Shown here one piece after another: positions 1 through 9,916 of a stretch of DNA of 64,000 nucleotides. A program made the translations under genes and the position numbers. Each line of letters begins with the position of its first letter. Within the stretch, counting starts at the first letter, position 1. Below the pieces are notes generated by a model. That model was not told the DNA's origin. It ran no database searches and was given only the letters and a program-made list of their open reading frames with translations. The stretch covers positions 1 to 64,000 of the forward strand of contig JAUCBJ010006266.1 in assembly GCA_032718475.1 (NCBI GenBank). Direction: 5' to 3'. This DNA is from Nemertoderma westbladi (taxonomy: Eukaryota; Xenacoelomorpha; Nemertodermatida; Nemertodermatidae).

Positions 1-142
1 CTGACTTTGACCTTTTAAACTATCAGTTTAATGTGTAACTTCGGTGCCATTTCACTGCCTTTTGTCCAGCTTGCTGGCTAAAGTTTTAAGGTTAATATAA
101 TAAAAAATAATTGAATTGACAAGGAGAAGGTATCACTTTTAT

Positions 143-164
143 ACATTTCGCCCTCTAGCGGCAG
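143..164 (-). promoter_or_regulatory. CTCF-like motif, copy 1
   Basis: The minus strand reads CCGCTAGAGGGCGA inside this word. That agrees with the bilaterian CTCF core consensus CCASYAGRKGGCRS at 12 of 14 positions by my alignment. An identical 22-bp word lies at 289-310 in the same orientation. Binding is inference; it could simply be a short dispersed repeat. Confidence 0.35.
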
Positions 165-288
165 ACTGGAGAACTGCACATCGATTAGCTACCCCACACA
201 GACACAGGATGTGTTCTAGCACATCTCAGACATGTTTCAGCTTGAACGGATCATAAATAACGGAATGGGTCAAGGATTTCAACTTCAG

Positions 289-310
289 ACATTTCGCCCT
301 CTAGCGGCAG
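289..310 (-). promoter_or_regulatory. CTCF-like motif, copy 2
   Basis: This is an exact second copy of the word at 143-164, in the same orientation and 146 bp away. The sequence flanking the two copies is not similar, so the pair is not part of an obvious larger duplication. Confidence 0.35.
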
Positions 311-1230
311 TCCAAAAGTCACTAAAAAACTTTGGGTCTTATTGATGCCTATAAATCTCCAACTCGACAGCTTTAAATCCGACAAAGTTATTAGCAAGTC
401 AAAATCGTAACGTCGACGACGACAATAATTATTTACCAAAATTGCCCCCCCCCCCCCCCTCTAACTAACAGTGTCAGTTCGCTAAGACTAAGTCAACTTC
501 GTAGCTCGCCCCACTTTGTTTATTTCATTGTCTGAAGTGCTGTGCTAGTGCAATATATTTATACAGAAACACTATTTGCATTTGTACACTACGTGTACAG
601 TGCTGTGTAGCCCTGTTAGTAAAGGAACAGGTTACATCGGCGGGTTGGGGGAACCAAAACAACAAACGGGTAGGTTTTGGCCCGACACGGACATATCGCA
701 ATAATGCTCTAATTTCCACTAAAGTTAACCGATTATAACCGGTTATATACTGGTTACGGTCAATGACAGTTTTAATTATGGTGAGGCCGCCACTCCTGTA
801 ATTTGTGAAGCTTCATCTCGTAGGATCTAAAGTCTGCCGGGATCAGACGACCTCTTACCTGTTTGTTAATAAGGCTTCTATTTATGCTGATAACTATGTG
901 GTATTGAAAGCTTTGTTCAACAGACTCCCGCTTGGGGACTATCGATAATTGAACGTCGTCAATCCCTCTTTAGGATCGTCTAGTCTACCTAGACTACATA
1001 TTATATATGTCAGGTATATATCATATAATAATTACAACTAGTACGCTAAAGATTACAGAAAGAAGAAGTCAGATATGAACTATTCATTGTTTAACCAGGT
1101 GCACTACACGACACACCTGTACTTTTATTCCAAATATTGCGATTATTTAGCATAAACAACATTCAAATTTACGTAAACTACAACAATGCAAATCTGAGTC
1201 TAATGTAAAACTTACAACAAACTCAAGACA

Positions 1231-1236
1231 TTTATT
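1231..1236 (-). terminator. Candidate poly(A) signal of GEMIN5
   Basis: The minus strand reads AATAAA about 155 nt beyond the GEMIN5 stop codon. It is the nearest canonical hexamer that I noticed. The hexamer is common in AT-rich DNA, so the assignment rests on position only. Confidence 0.3.
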
Positions 1237-1389
1237 AGGAAACATTAGGTATAAGATATTGTTCAATAATTACATTGTTAATACCATTATCAATTATATA
1301 CAATTTGTTATAACAGTTAAGCACATAACCCTTTACAATATCATCCGAGGTACTGATATTTCCAACATTAACACCATAATATAATGATT

Positions 1390-4300
1390 TTATGCCAGTT
1401 TTAAACCCTTCCTGCTATTACCATTAGGTGTTCCCTGGGCGCAATTAGGTATTTCGTGGGTACCAATAGGTGTTTCCTGGGTCCCATGAGATGTTTCCTG
1501 AGTAACATTAGGTGCTCCTTGAGTACAATTAGGTTTTCCCTGCGTATCATTAGGTGTTCCCTGGGTATCATTAGATGTGTCCTGAGTACCAATAGGTGTT
1601 CCCTGGGTCCCATTAGATGTTTCCTGAGTACCATTAGGTGTTTCCTGCGTACCATTAGGTGTTCCGTGGGTACCATTAGATGTTTCCTGAGTACCATTAG
1701 GTGTTCCCTGGGTCCCATTAGATGTTTCCTGAGTACCATTAGGTGTTCCCTGAGTACCATTAGGTGTTCCCTGCATACCATTAGGTGTTCCGTGGGTAGC
1801 ATTAGATGTTTCCTGAGTACCATTAGGTGTTCCCTGGGTCCCATTAGATGTTTCCTGAGTACCATTAGGTGTTCCCTGAGTACGATTAGGTGTTCCCTGC
1901 GTATCATTAGGTGTTCCCTGGGTCCCATTAGATGTTTCCCGAGTACCATTAGGTGTTCCCTGCGTACCATTAGGTGTTCCGTGGGTAGCATTAGATGTTT
2001 CATGGGTACCATTATGTATTTTCTTGGTAGCATTGGTTGTTTTGATTTGTTTAGCATTGGGTATTTCGTTCTGGATAGCATTCACAAACGGGTAGTCGTC
2101 AGGGCAGACGGCTAATGGGCTTGATCTGTTGACATTGATACGATTAATTGTACCCTTAGGTGCTGTGGTACAACTTGGGTTGAAGGAGGTAGCATTAATT
2201 GTATCAATAGGTGCCATGGTACAACTTGGGTTGAAGGAGGTAGCATTAATTGTATCATTAGGTGACGTGGTACAACTTGGGTTGAAGGAGGTAGCATTAT
2301 TTGTATCATTAGGTGCCGTGGTACAACTTGGGTTGGAGGAGGTAGCATTATTTGTATCATTAGGTGCCGTGGTACAACTTGGGTTGAAGGAGGTAGCATT
2401 ATTTGTATCATTAGGTGCCGTGGTACAACTTGGGTTGAAGGAGGTAACGTTAATAGTATCATTAGGTGCCGTGGTACAACTTTGGTTGAAGGAGATAGCA
2501 TTGATAGTATCATTAGGTGCCGTGGTACAACTTGGGTTGAAGGAGGTAGCATTAATTGTATCATTAGGTGCCGTGGTACAACTTGGGTTGAAGGAGGTAG
2601 CATTAATTGTATCATTAGGTGCCGTGGTACAACTTGGGTTGAAGGAGGTAGCATTAATTGTATCATTAGGTGCCGTGGTACAACCTGGGTTGAAGGAGGT
2701 AACGTTAATAGTATCATTAGGTGGCGTGGTACAACTTTGGTTGAAGGAGATAGCATTGATAGTATCATTAGGTGCTGTGGTACAACTTGGGTTGAATGAG
2801 GTAGCATTAATAGCATCATTGGATGCCTTGGTACAAATTGGGTTGAAGGAGGTAGCATTAATTGTATCATTGGATGCAGTGGTACAACTTGGGTTGATAT
2901 AGGCACATATTGTATCGTTAGGGGCAGTGGTTGGAGTTATAAGTGAATCAGTAAGGTTGACATGAGAGTCATCATTGCCAACACAATCGGAAGTAACGTT
3001 AAGTAATGACACTTCCAAAGTGGACAATTTCACCTCCGGGATATTTAGTCGGATGAAATCATGTTCTTCGTCTGTCAAAGTCGAATTCGGAGGCAATATA
3101 TTAATGGACTCAGATCTCTGAAGATTATCTAATCTATCTGTAATACTTGGTACTGTGGATAATAATATTGATAAATTTAGGTGAAAATGTAGTTCGTTCT
3201 GGACATTATCGCTATAATTATCTCCATCATCATTAGATTGCACAACTTGTGGCTTTAATTCTGATTGGGCTAAACTTCCAGTTATAAGAAGATACAGCAG
3301 TGGGTCACAGTACGTTCTACATAATGTTAGGATGTCCAGGGTTAACTTTCTAGAATTTTTATAATCCCGCACGCTTGATAGCATTGTAAGTAGAAGACAT
3401 AGCTGAGACCAAACCTGACTGTCATCTAGACTATCGATGTGAGACAAACTAAGATTAAATAGATCAGATTGCACGGCTAAATTGAGGAAATCGGCAGCTG
3501 GAATCTCCAATACAACTACAGAGTGAAGGAACTCCAATAATTGTGTTGAGTTAATTAATATAGATGGCAAATACCTGTCATTATTGTCAAGCTTTATTAC
3601 ATCTTTGGGAGGACATAATAGATAATTATGGATAGAACTTTCTGATGGCATAAAACCTAATGATGTCATTACATTGACGATACACTGATGTACAGTGACG
3701 TACAAACGATAAATATTGTACCGCGAATCAACAGAAATCAGCTGGAAAGCCTCCTCCCACTGGTGGAGACAGACTAATTCTCTTGTAAACGAGGCGGCTA
3801 ATTGGTCAGCATTGATGTCAGGCAATCCTAAACGAGCCAATTGGATCACCGCCCTTTTGTAAGGGAGACAAGCTCGCCGTCTGAGAACACGGGTGGCCTG
3901 TTGGAAATCGCCCAGCGATAACCAATTGCGTGCGGCCAATATATAACAGCCATCGCGTTCCAGAGATATAGCCCATTCCTTGTATAACTGGTTGATGATA
4001 TTTGCAGATGACGGAAGTCTGAGTTTAACTAAACATATAGCATCTCGGTACATTTCTTTATTCCGTAGCAGCTGTATAGCTTCATCAACATGGTGTATAG
4101 TAAGAAAGTAAGTGACAGCTTCGTGGATGTACTCCTGGGTTGCTAACTGTCTGGCATAGGCCTCCACTGTAGACATCCATACCGGGTAGCTGACCATAGG
4201 CGCCACAGACACGTGCCACTGGGTGAGGGTGCCACTTGCTGTGGCGTCACGTATCATTCCCGCTACATTTCCGCGCCACACTTCCAGCTGAGTGGCGTGG

Positions 4301-7071
4301 TTGATGTTGTCCTTTGTGTTGTGACTCTGAATTTCCGTTTGAATCATCCGAAACGCATCGATTCTAGAACCAAACAATCCATATGAAACTCTATCCTCCG
4401 ATCCGAAAACCCTATTATCAGAAGTATGTTTCGTCAGGCTATCATTTTCAATGCCACCAGCATCAGAGGCCTTGGGACCACCAGTTCCAGCAATCTTCAT
4501 CAGAGCAATAAGCAACAGATCGTCAACGGATACAGCAGTGTGGTCCTGGACGCTACTAATGCGAAGTAAAGTCTTCTTCTTGCGATTTAAATCACTCAGC
4601 AATTCCACTTTGCCTTTGGTCGATACAATACTTGGTTTGTGATCGAGTTTCGGTTTCTCCACAGATTCATTTTCAGTATGAATAACATTATCATCTGCAG
4701 CATTTATTACAGCTTCTTGTTTAGAAGAATCTTCAATAATTGCTGTTTTGTTGATATTTTGTTTCTTTTTAGACTTCGGTTTTGATGGTATCAACTTTTT
4801 CGAAGATGTAGCCATAGCGGCTAAATTAAGAGATAGTTGCCACGAAAGAAAAGTTGCATCTCCACCAATGTAAACTGCATCCGGGTCCACTAAGGACCAC
4901 TCGACTGTGAATAACTTACAGAACGGACTGGTGTGAATGAACTTGTATAATAGTTTACCTGAACCGGCATTCCAAACCAGAGAATTACCATCAAAGGAAC
5001 AGCAAGCCAGTAGTGCGGAATTATGAGCATCTAGATGTGGATTCCAACACAAACTTGTTACTTTGTTGTAATATTCTATTCGCCTTATACCTTGAGTTAT
5101 GAGAGGAATATCTTCTACCTCGTTAATAGCTTTATCAACATGTGGGGATAGATCCAGTACATTTATAGCATTATCATTAGCTGACGAAGCCAACCAATTA
5201 CATTGTGGCCCATTCCTACTGGGAAACCAGACTAACTTATTGATAATCCGAGAATGGACTTGTATTCGGGCTATATGACTCATACACGGGCATTTATAAA
5301 TGTTTATACTGCCATCATCATCCCCTATTGAACAGAGAGTTAACAAACTGCTGAAGGCGATCTCAGTGTGTTTCCCTTTGGCGATACTCGGGGAAAGATC
5401 CTGTAGATTGTGGCTGCTGTATTTATTGGTGCCTCCTGGGGCCCCCATAAACACCATACCATCGCCCCCAACAGAAAAAAGGTTCAATAATTCAGCTGGA
5501 GTCCTCTGAGATTGCTGATATACCAACTTTTCTGATTTATTGTTTTTACTATTTGTTTTCGGAGCAGCTGTCTGGCATCCCGGAACCATTTTTGTCTGAT
5601 TACCACCGAAAGTACTGCCTGGTGAGTCGCCACATGAATGTTTGGAACCGCTGTTAGTTAGTGTGTCCGGTATTGGACCACTCTCGGCTGGATTAGATGT
5701 TGGCCTCAACTGCGGACCCCATGTGAGACTATAAACCATTCTGGAATGAGATTTCCCCAGCAATACAGGCGCCCGATGAGTCACACCTACGTCATAGACA
5801 CCCACCCGCCCATCCTCAGTCCCAAAGGCCAGCAAACACTCCCTATTTGGGTGCCACGCAAGGTTGACCACCTTGGAGTGCAACCCCTGCCACAGCTGCA
5901 CGTGGTGCCGAGTCCGCGCGTTGTACAGATAGATGACACAATCGCTGGTTGCCAAGGCCACACGATGAGGGTCCCCGGGACACACCTTGATGGAGTAGAC
6001 TAACCCGCCCAGAGTAAATGTGCTGGAAGTTATCTGATTGGTCGGTAAGGACCACAGACAGATTTGACGGTCTAATCCGGAAGTGAGCAGATAATCCGAG
6101 AATCCATTAACAGTCAACACCTGCCGATGATGCGAGCGATGGGAGTGGGCGAACGATTTGGCTTTGGGTTCCTCCAGATCGCTGAGGTCCCAGATGAACA
6201 GCTCGCCCCCAACACTACCAGACGAGTACAGCCGGTTGCCATGGACACAGAGCGTGATCCATATGCGGGCGCGGGAAGCAGCGTCGTCCTCAGTCCTCCG
6301 GTGCCCATGGGCACTCTGGGGTAGACGCCCAGTGCCCACGCACGACTCCCCCAACCATAACTTTACGATCCGGTCGCGACTTCCACTTGCTAACACCGGC
6401 TCCTCCCCCCTGGTTGCTAAGCTACGCGGCAACCACACGACCGACGTCACTTCGTTGTCATGGCCACGTAGCCTGTGAGTAACACGCTTTTTCACAACGT
6501 CTACGACTATCACTGCGCTGGTTTTGTAGGAAACGGCAACCTGATTTAGTTTCTCAGGAGAGAACCGGACGGAATGTATGGTCCGTCCAAGGTTGTCTGG
6601 GACTAACTCGATTAACTCCCGACTATTAAACCTCCAGTAAACCAGTTTACCTTTATCATCCCCCGTTATTATGGCATCGGGAGCTAAAGGCGACCAGTCT
6701 ATACACGAGCACTTCCCCTCACCATGGCGACTGTGTACTATAGGTGTGTCATCGCCGTACTGGGCCGCAACACGCCCCCTTGCGGACCAGACCTTAACGA
6801 ATCCTTCGTCGTCGCAGGTCGCATACAAGGTGGCGCCGGTGGCTGTTTGTGTGGCGCCGGTGGCGGGGGATGTAGGTTGGAAACGCACACCAGTGGCGCG
6901 GCGTTTACATGCGTCGACGGTGGCGACGTGTTGGAAGCAGTTGGGTTGCGAGGGTTCGATGTTTACGAAGAGTATAGAACTCCGGGAGCAGCAAAGCATT
7001 AATCCACCAGCGTCGATATCCACGGCGTTGGACAGATACCAGTTAACGGAGGGAGGCACAGCGAACGCCAT
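1390..7071 (-). CDS. GEMIN5: Gemin5-like WD40/TPR protein, intronless, repeat-extended C-terminus
   Basis: This is a single 1893-codon ORF. Gemin5 is the snRNA-recognising subunit of the SMN complex and also a translation regulator in the cytoplasm. The N-terminus matches the family start (PPSVNWY near residue 6; vertebrate Gemin5 has PPSPNWY). WD40 repeats run from about residue 60 to 790, for example CSCIDWSPLAPDAIITGDDK at 121 and LRGHDNEVTSVVWLP at 201. A Lys-rich linker follows near 757, and then the TPR-like dimerisation region at about 964-1100 (VEAYARQL, LLRNKEMYRDAI, LERDGCYILAARNWL). Beyond about residue 1377 the family's C-terminal RNA-binding domain is not recognisable. It is replaced by 17-residue repeats (about 1377-1644) and 7-residue repeats (about 1690-1884). 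Human GEMIN5 is about 1508 aa and is encoded by many exons; here there is none of that intron structure. It lies in the same orientation as TBC1D13, about 2 kb past its last visible exon. It may be a retrocopy or a lineage-specific intron-poor gene. The family call is firm; function of this copy is inferred. Confidence 0.9.
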   Translation of the reverse strand: MAFAVPPSVNWYLSNAVDIDAGGLMLCCSRSSILFVNIEPSQPNCFQHVATVDACKRRATGVRFQPTSPATGATQTATGATLYATCDDEGFVKVWSARGRVAAQYGDDTPIVHSRHGEGKCSCIDWSPLAPDAIITGDDKGKLVYWRFNSRELIELVPDNLGRTIHSVRFSPEKLNQVAVSYKTSAVIVVDVVKKRVTHRLRGHDNEVTSVVWLPRSLATRGEEPVLASGSRDRIVKLWLGESCVGTGRLPQSAHGHRRTEDDAASRARIWITLCVHGNRLYSSGSVGGELFIWDLSDLEEPKAKSFAHSHRSHHRQVLTVNGFSDYLLTSGLDRQICLWSLPTNQITSSTFTLGGLVYSIKVCPGDPHRVALATSDCVIYLYNARTRHHVQLWQGLHSKVVNLAWHPNRECLLAFGTEDGRVGVYDVGVTHRAPVLLGKSHSRMVYSLTWGPQLRPTSNPAESGPIPDTLTNSGSKHSCGDSPGSTFGGNQTKMVPGCQTAAPKTNSKNNKSEKLVYQQSQRTPAELLNLFSVGGDGMVFMGAPGGTNKYSSHNLQDLSPSIAKGKHTEIAFSSLLTLCSIGDDDGSINIYKCPCMSHIARIQVHSRIINKLVWFPSRNGPQCNWLASSANDNAINVLDLSPHVDKAINEVEDIPLITQGIRRIEYYNKVTSLCWNPHLDAHNSALLACCSFDGNSLVWNAGSGKLLYKFIHTSPFCKLFTVEWSLVDPDAVYIGGDATFLSWQLSLNLAAMATSSKKLIPSKPKSKKKQNINKTAIIEDSSKQEAVINAADDNVIHTENESVEKPKLDHKPSIVSTKGKVELLSDLNRKKKTLLRISSVQDHTAVSVDDLLLIALMKIAGTGGPKASDAGGIENDSLTKHTSDNRVFGSEDRVSYGLFGSRIDAFRMIQTEIQSHNTKDNINHATQLEVWRGNVAGMIRDATASGTLTQWHVSVAPMVSYPVWMSTVEAYARQLATQEYIHEAVTYFLTIHHVDEAIQLLRNKEMYRDAICLVKLRLPSSANIINQLYKEWAISLERDGCYILAARNWLSLGDFQQATRVLRRRACLPYKRAVIQLARLGLPDINADQLAASFTRELVCLHQWEEAFQLISVDSRYNIYRLYVTVHQCIVNVMTSLGFMPSESSIHNYLLCPPKDVIKLDNNDRYLPSILINSTQLLEFLHSVVVLEIPAADFLNLAVQSDLFNLSLSHIDSLDDSQVWSQLCLLLTMLSSVRDYKNSRKLTLDILTLCRTYCDPLLYLLITGSLAQSELKPQVVQSNDDGDNYSDNVQNELHFHLNLSILLSTVPSITDRLDNLQRSESINILPPNSTLTDEEHDFIRLNIPEVKLSTLEVSLLNVTSDCVGNDDSHVNLTDSLITPTTAPNDTICAYINPSCTTASNDTINATSFNPICTKASNDAINATSFNPSCTTAPNDTINAISFNQSCTTPPNDTINVTSFNPGCTTAPNDTINATSFNPSCTTAPNDTINATSFNPSCTTAPNDTINATSFNPSCTTAPNDTINAISFNQSCTTAPNDTINVTSFNPSCTTAPNDTNNATSFNPSCTTAPNDTNNATSSNPSCTTAPNDTNNATSFNPSCTTSPNDTINATSFNPSCTMAPIDTINATSFNPSCTTAPKGTINRINVNRSSPLAVCPDDYPFVNAIQNEIPNAKQIKTTNATKKIHNGTHETSNATHGTPNGTQGTPNGTRETSNGTQGTPNDTQGTPNRTQGTPNGTQETSNGTQGTPNGTQETSNATHGTPNGMQGTPNGTQGTPNGTQETSNGTQGTPNGTQETSNGTHGTPNGTQETPNGTQETSNGTQGTPIGTQDTSNDTQGTPNDTQGKPNCTQGAPNVTQETSHGTQETPIGTHEIPNCAQGTPNGNSRKGLKLA
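1420..2060 (-). repeat. 21-bp coding minisatellite in GEMIN5
   Basis: Tandem 21-nt units encode seven-residue repeats of the type NGTQGTP and NGTQETS. The unit length keeps the reading frame, and the units differ by scattered substitutions. The tract is the extreme C-terminus of the GEMIN5-like ORF and ends in a short unique tail. Confidence 0.9.
2130..2940 (-). repeat. 51-bp coding minisatellite in GEMIN5
   Basis: About 16 tandem 51-nt units encode the 17-residue repeat TTAPNDTINATSFNPSC with small changes. They are frame-preserving and rich in Asn, Thr and Ser. The tract replaces sequence where other Gemin5 proteins carry their C-terminal RNA-binding region. Confidence 0.9.
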
Positions 7072-7870
7072 CTTTATTATTATTACAGTATTATAGTTGT
7101 CAGATTGTTTAATTGTAATAGCGTACGGTACCTGGTACCAGGGCAGCAGGGTAGGCCTACAGGTACTTAGAACAGTAGGCTAGTTCATCCGTAAGTAAAC
7201 ACACAGATCTAACGAATCGATACGAGACAGCACCTTGGTATTAAATTACAGAACTGCACAATTCGGCAATTATTAAAATTCCTAAATTACGAAGCTATTT
7301 ATTACTTCGACCCACCGGTAGGCCTAAGCTAAATGTGATATGTGGTCGAATCAAAATGTCATCGAACAAAGAAATAAATGGATTATTAAAACTGTAAAAG
7401 GCCCACTACTGTACTTCAGTACCGGTACTTCATTTAAGGCTCAAACAGGCGAAACATAATTGATTATTCATACCGAGTAGTCTCGTCAGTACCGGTACTC
7501 AGTAGTAGTACAGACTGGAAGGAAGGATTTGTTATACTGCAGCTGTAGTGTTTATAGGCCTACCGGTACGTAATTTATAGGATGGGCCAGCGACAGAGGT
7601 ATCTCCAGTGGTTCTAAAGATTAGTGTTACAAATACATTAGTTTTATTCGATTACAAGTACAACTCACATACTAAATGAAAATAATTCAGTATGGCATCA
7701 ACGATTCAACGGCCGTCCATAGAGATACATAGCGCGTTACGTCTATCAATATTTTGTAATACAGTAGTAACAGTACATAACCATTACCTACAGGACAGGT
7801 ACGAACCAAGGATAGGCTGTGTGCATTTGTTCAAGCACAATAATTCCAATCCCTCCCAAGTATTGTTAAA
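7072..7870. other. Spacer upstream of GEMIN5, presumed promoter/5' region
   Basis: This interval is non-coding by eye and rich in TAGGCC and ACCGGTAC words. No TATA box is evident near the start codon. I looked on the minus strand for the missing TBC1D13 exons (DTFFCF-like and later TBC motifs) and found none. Confidence 0.5.
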
Positions 7871-8733
7871 GGCCCGTTTCCGCACTGCTTTTTTATGTGA
7901 GGTAGGCTTTTTTGAGCTATTTTTCTAGCCTTTTTTGAGCTGTTTTTCTAGCTTTTTTTGAGCTGTTTTTCTAGCTTTTTTTGAGCTGTTTTTCTAGCTT
8001 TTTTGAGCTGTTTTTCTAGCTTTTTTGAGCTGCTTTTCTAGCTTTTTTGAGCTGCTTTTCTAGCTTTTTTGAGCTGTTTTTCTAGCTTTTTTGAGCTGTT
8101 TTTCTAGCTTTTTTGAGCTGTTTTTCTAGCTTTTTTTGAGCTGTTTTTCTAGCTTTTTTTGAGCTGTTTTTCTAGCTTTTTTTGAGCTATTTTTCTAGCC
8201 TTTTTTGAGCTGTTTTTCTAGCTTTTTTTGAGCTGTTTTTCTAGCTTTTTTGAGCTGTTTTTCTAGCTTTTTTGAGCTGTTTTTCTAGCCTTTTTGAGCT
8301 GCTTTTCTAGCTTTTTTGAGCTGTTTTTCTAGCTTTTTTGAGCTGTTTTTCTAGCTTTTTTGAGCTGTTTTTCTAGCTTTTTTTGAGCTGTTTTTCTAGC
8401 TTTTTTTGAGCTGTTGAGCTTTTTTTCAAGCTTTATATTGAGATTTTGTTCAAGCTTTTGATATTGAGATTTTTTCAAGCTTTTTATTGAGATTTTTTTC
8501 AAGCTTGTTATGCCTTTTCTAACGTTCAGTTAAAATTAAGATATAATATGAATGTTCTAGAATTAGATAATTATGATTTACGCCCAGCTTTTATTTGAGC
8601 TGTTTTGCTAGCTTTTTTAGAGCTTTTTTTTCAAGCTTTTTTTGGAGCTTTATTGTATATTTTATGTTTTAGCATTCAAAATTCTAAAAAAAGTTTGAAA
8701 TAAAGCTCAAAAAAACCAGCGCGGAAACGGGCC
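7871..8733. mobile_element. Non-autonomous TIR element (Harbinger-like), minisatellite-filled
   Basis: The ends are inverted: GGCCCGTTTCCGCACTG at the left and CAGCGCGGAAACGGGCC at the right. There is no coding content. The interior is almost wholly a 22/23-bp tandem array. The GGCCCGT terminus resembles the MITE at 12613-12950. The target duplication is unclear (TTAAA on the left, TTATG on the right), so the superfamily call is tentative. Confidence 0.55.
7911..8480. repeat. 22/23-bp minisatellite, TTTTTTGAGCTGTTTTTCTAGC type
   Basis: About 25 tandem copies of a T-rich unit carry GAGCTG and CTAGC cores. Variation is mainly in the length of the T run. Degenerate AAGCTTTTTATTGAGATT-type units follow to about 8510, and a few more units appear at 8590-8660. 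The array is internal to the TIR element. Confidence 0.9.
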
Positions 8734-8841
8734 TTATGGCGTTGCATTATTAGGTCCTGGAAGCATTATAGGTCCTACTGCCACTGCTATGGGAACATAC
8801 CTTTCTCAGCTTTAAATTCGTTAAATTTAATTTAGTCTATT

Positions 8842-8902
8842 AAGGGAAAGGAGCAGGTTACAGTGGCATGTATTTTCTAACCAAATAATAACAATGAAAA
8901 TA
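8842..8902 (+). repeat. Dispersed GGGAAAGGAGCAGGTTACAG monomer
   Basis: This is a single copy of a roughly 60-68-bp sequence. It recurs at about 620-668, 9962-10012 and 11885-11946, and as a six-unit tandem array at 53996-54370. The shared core runs from GGGAAAGGAGCAGGTTACAG to TTTTCTAACCAAAACAATAA. Confidence 0.75.
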
Positions 8903-9093
8903 AAAACAGTTGTTGCAGTTAAAATTTTCAGTCATGTTATGTTATGTATGTTTTAACCGTAATTCAATAACATTTAAAGTATCGAAATTAAACAATTGGC
9001 CTGTCGATTGCATTCTAAGACCTAATGAGCTGTGTGACCAGGTAACCTACGTGTCCGATTCGGGCCAATGTGTGTCTCTCCTGTTTATCTCAC

Positions 9094-9292
9094 CTTTCCA
9101 ATCTGGGTGGGTGTTACTCGCACAGACGTAGTAGATTGGTCCCAGCACCTCGTTCATCCCCTGCACGTAACCCTGGCCCGGGTTCAACTTGGCGTAGACA
9201 AAGAGAATCCGCTCGGCCACCTCCCAATGAGCTTCTTGGCCTGGTGGTAGAGTCACGTAACCCTGTTCATCCAATGCGCGTTTACGAATCAC
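9094..9292 (-). CDS. TBC1D13: TBC1D13-like Rab-GAP, exon 6 (last exon seen)
   Basis: The exon lies between an acceptor (TTATCACCTAG, ending at 9293) and a donor (GTGAGA, from 9093). It contributes 66 codons plus one base. The peptide contains EAHWEVAERILFVYAKLNPG and GYVQGMNEVLGPIYY, closely matching TBC1D13 proteins. The Gln of YVQGMN is the catalytic glutamine finger of TBC-type Rab GTPase-activating domains. The phase-1 end requires a further exon, but none is recognisable between here and GEMIN5 at 7071. About 150 C-terminal residues of the usual 400-residue protein are therefore unaccounted for in this window. Confidence 0.9.
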
Positions 9293-9810
9293 CTAGGTGA
9301 TAATAGAATGGGGGTAATATGATAAGAAGGCATAGAAAGGAGTTATATATATAAACATGTCGGCACGAACCAGATATCTTATGGTCTTATGGTTTTTGAA
9401 TTATTAATAATCTGGAGTAATATAGCGCCTTATACGATTACTTATTTGAAAATCTAAAAAGTTATATTTTTATTGGAAGAATAATTAAACATAATTACAG
9501 AATAACAATAAGGAAAAGTTACAGTGAAACTAATTAAATAAACTTACATGTTCGAACTACATCATCCAATCAGAAAGCGTCAAATAGATAGTTAGAAATA
9601 ATTAGTAATAAGTAATGAAAATTTATTAATTAATCTCATCTTAAATTTAATTTTCTACAGTACAAAGTGCAGGTACAAACAGTTTATAACTATGATTTTA
9701 TGCAGCTACTATTAATGAGGGTTTAATTCAGGGCATAGACTCATCATATCCCCAAAAATAACATGATATAAGCCACTGAAATAATAATTATTGCATAGCG
9801 GACTACTAAC
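9293..9810 (-). other. TBC1D13 intron 5
   Basis: This is a 518-nt intron running from donor GTTAGT (9810 downward) to the acceptor before exon 6. It is AT-rich, and I see no element in it. Confidence 0.75.
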
Positions 9811-9916
9811 ATTGGTTATTCCTTGTCGGTTTTTTGTGACCGTTTCTGATTCCAATACTGTCTGTTCCACACGTCGTCTAAGTCCCTGAACCCTGCTGTC
9901 CGGGTCCACCAATTCG
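9811..9916 (-). CDS. TBC1D13: TBC1D13-like Rab-GAP, exon 5
   Basis: The exon has one base that completes the codon split with exon 4, then 35 codons. The acceptor is TTTATACAG and the donor is AAT|GTTAGT. The peptide ELVDPDSRVQGLRRRVEQTV continues to VTKNRQGITN, matching the family segment LRKRVEQT...NRSGVTN. It joins exon 6 in phase 0. Confidence 0.9.

Larger units (their letters stand above)
1..1389. other. GEMIN5 3' flank, no gene seen
   Basis: I see no convincing coding region here. The stretch holds two copies of a 22-bp word (143-164 and 289-310), a C homopolymer of about 15 bases near 447-461, a diverged copy of a dispersed repeat around 340-525 that recurs near 53.2 and 53.6 kb, and a copy of the AAGGAGCAGGTTACA-type dispersed monomer at about 620-668. 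The rest is AT-rich and unstructured by eye. Confidence 0.6.

Noticed and set aside
1456-2902. Plus-strand ORFs of 219 and 257 codons opposite the GEMIN5 3' end
   Set aside because: They are antisense shadows of the 21-bp and 51-bp coding repeats.
7100-9046. Remaining 3' exons of TBC1D13
   Set aside because: I scanned the minus strand for the expected TBC motifs and found only spacer, a TIR element and AT-rich sequence.
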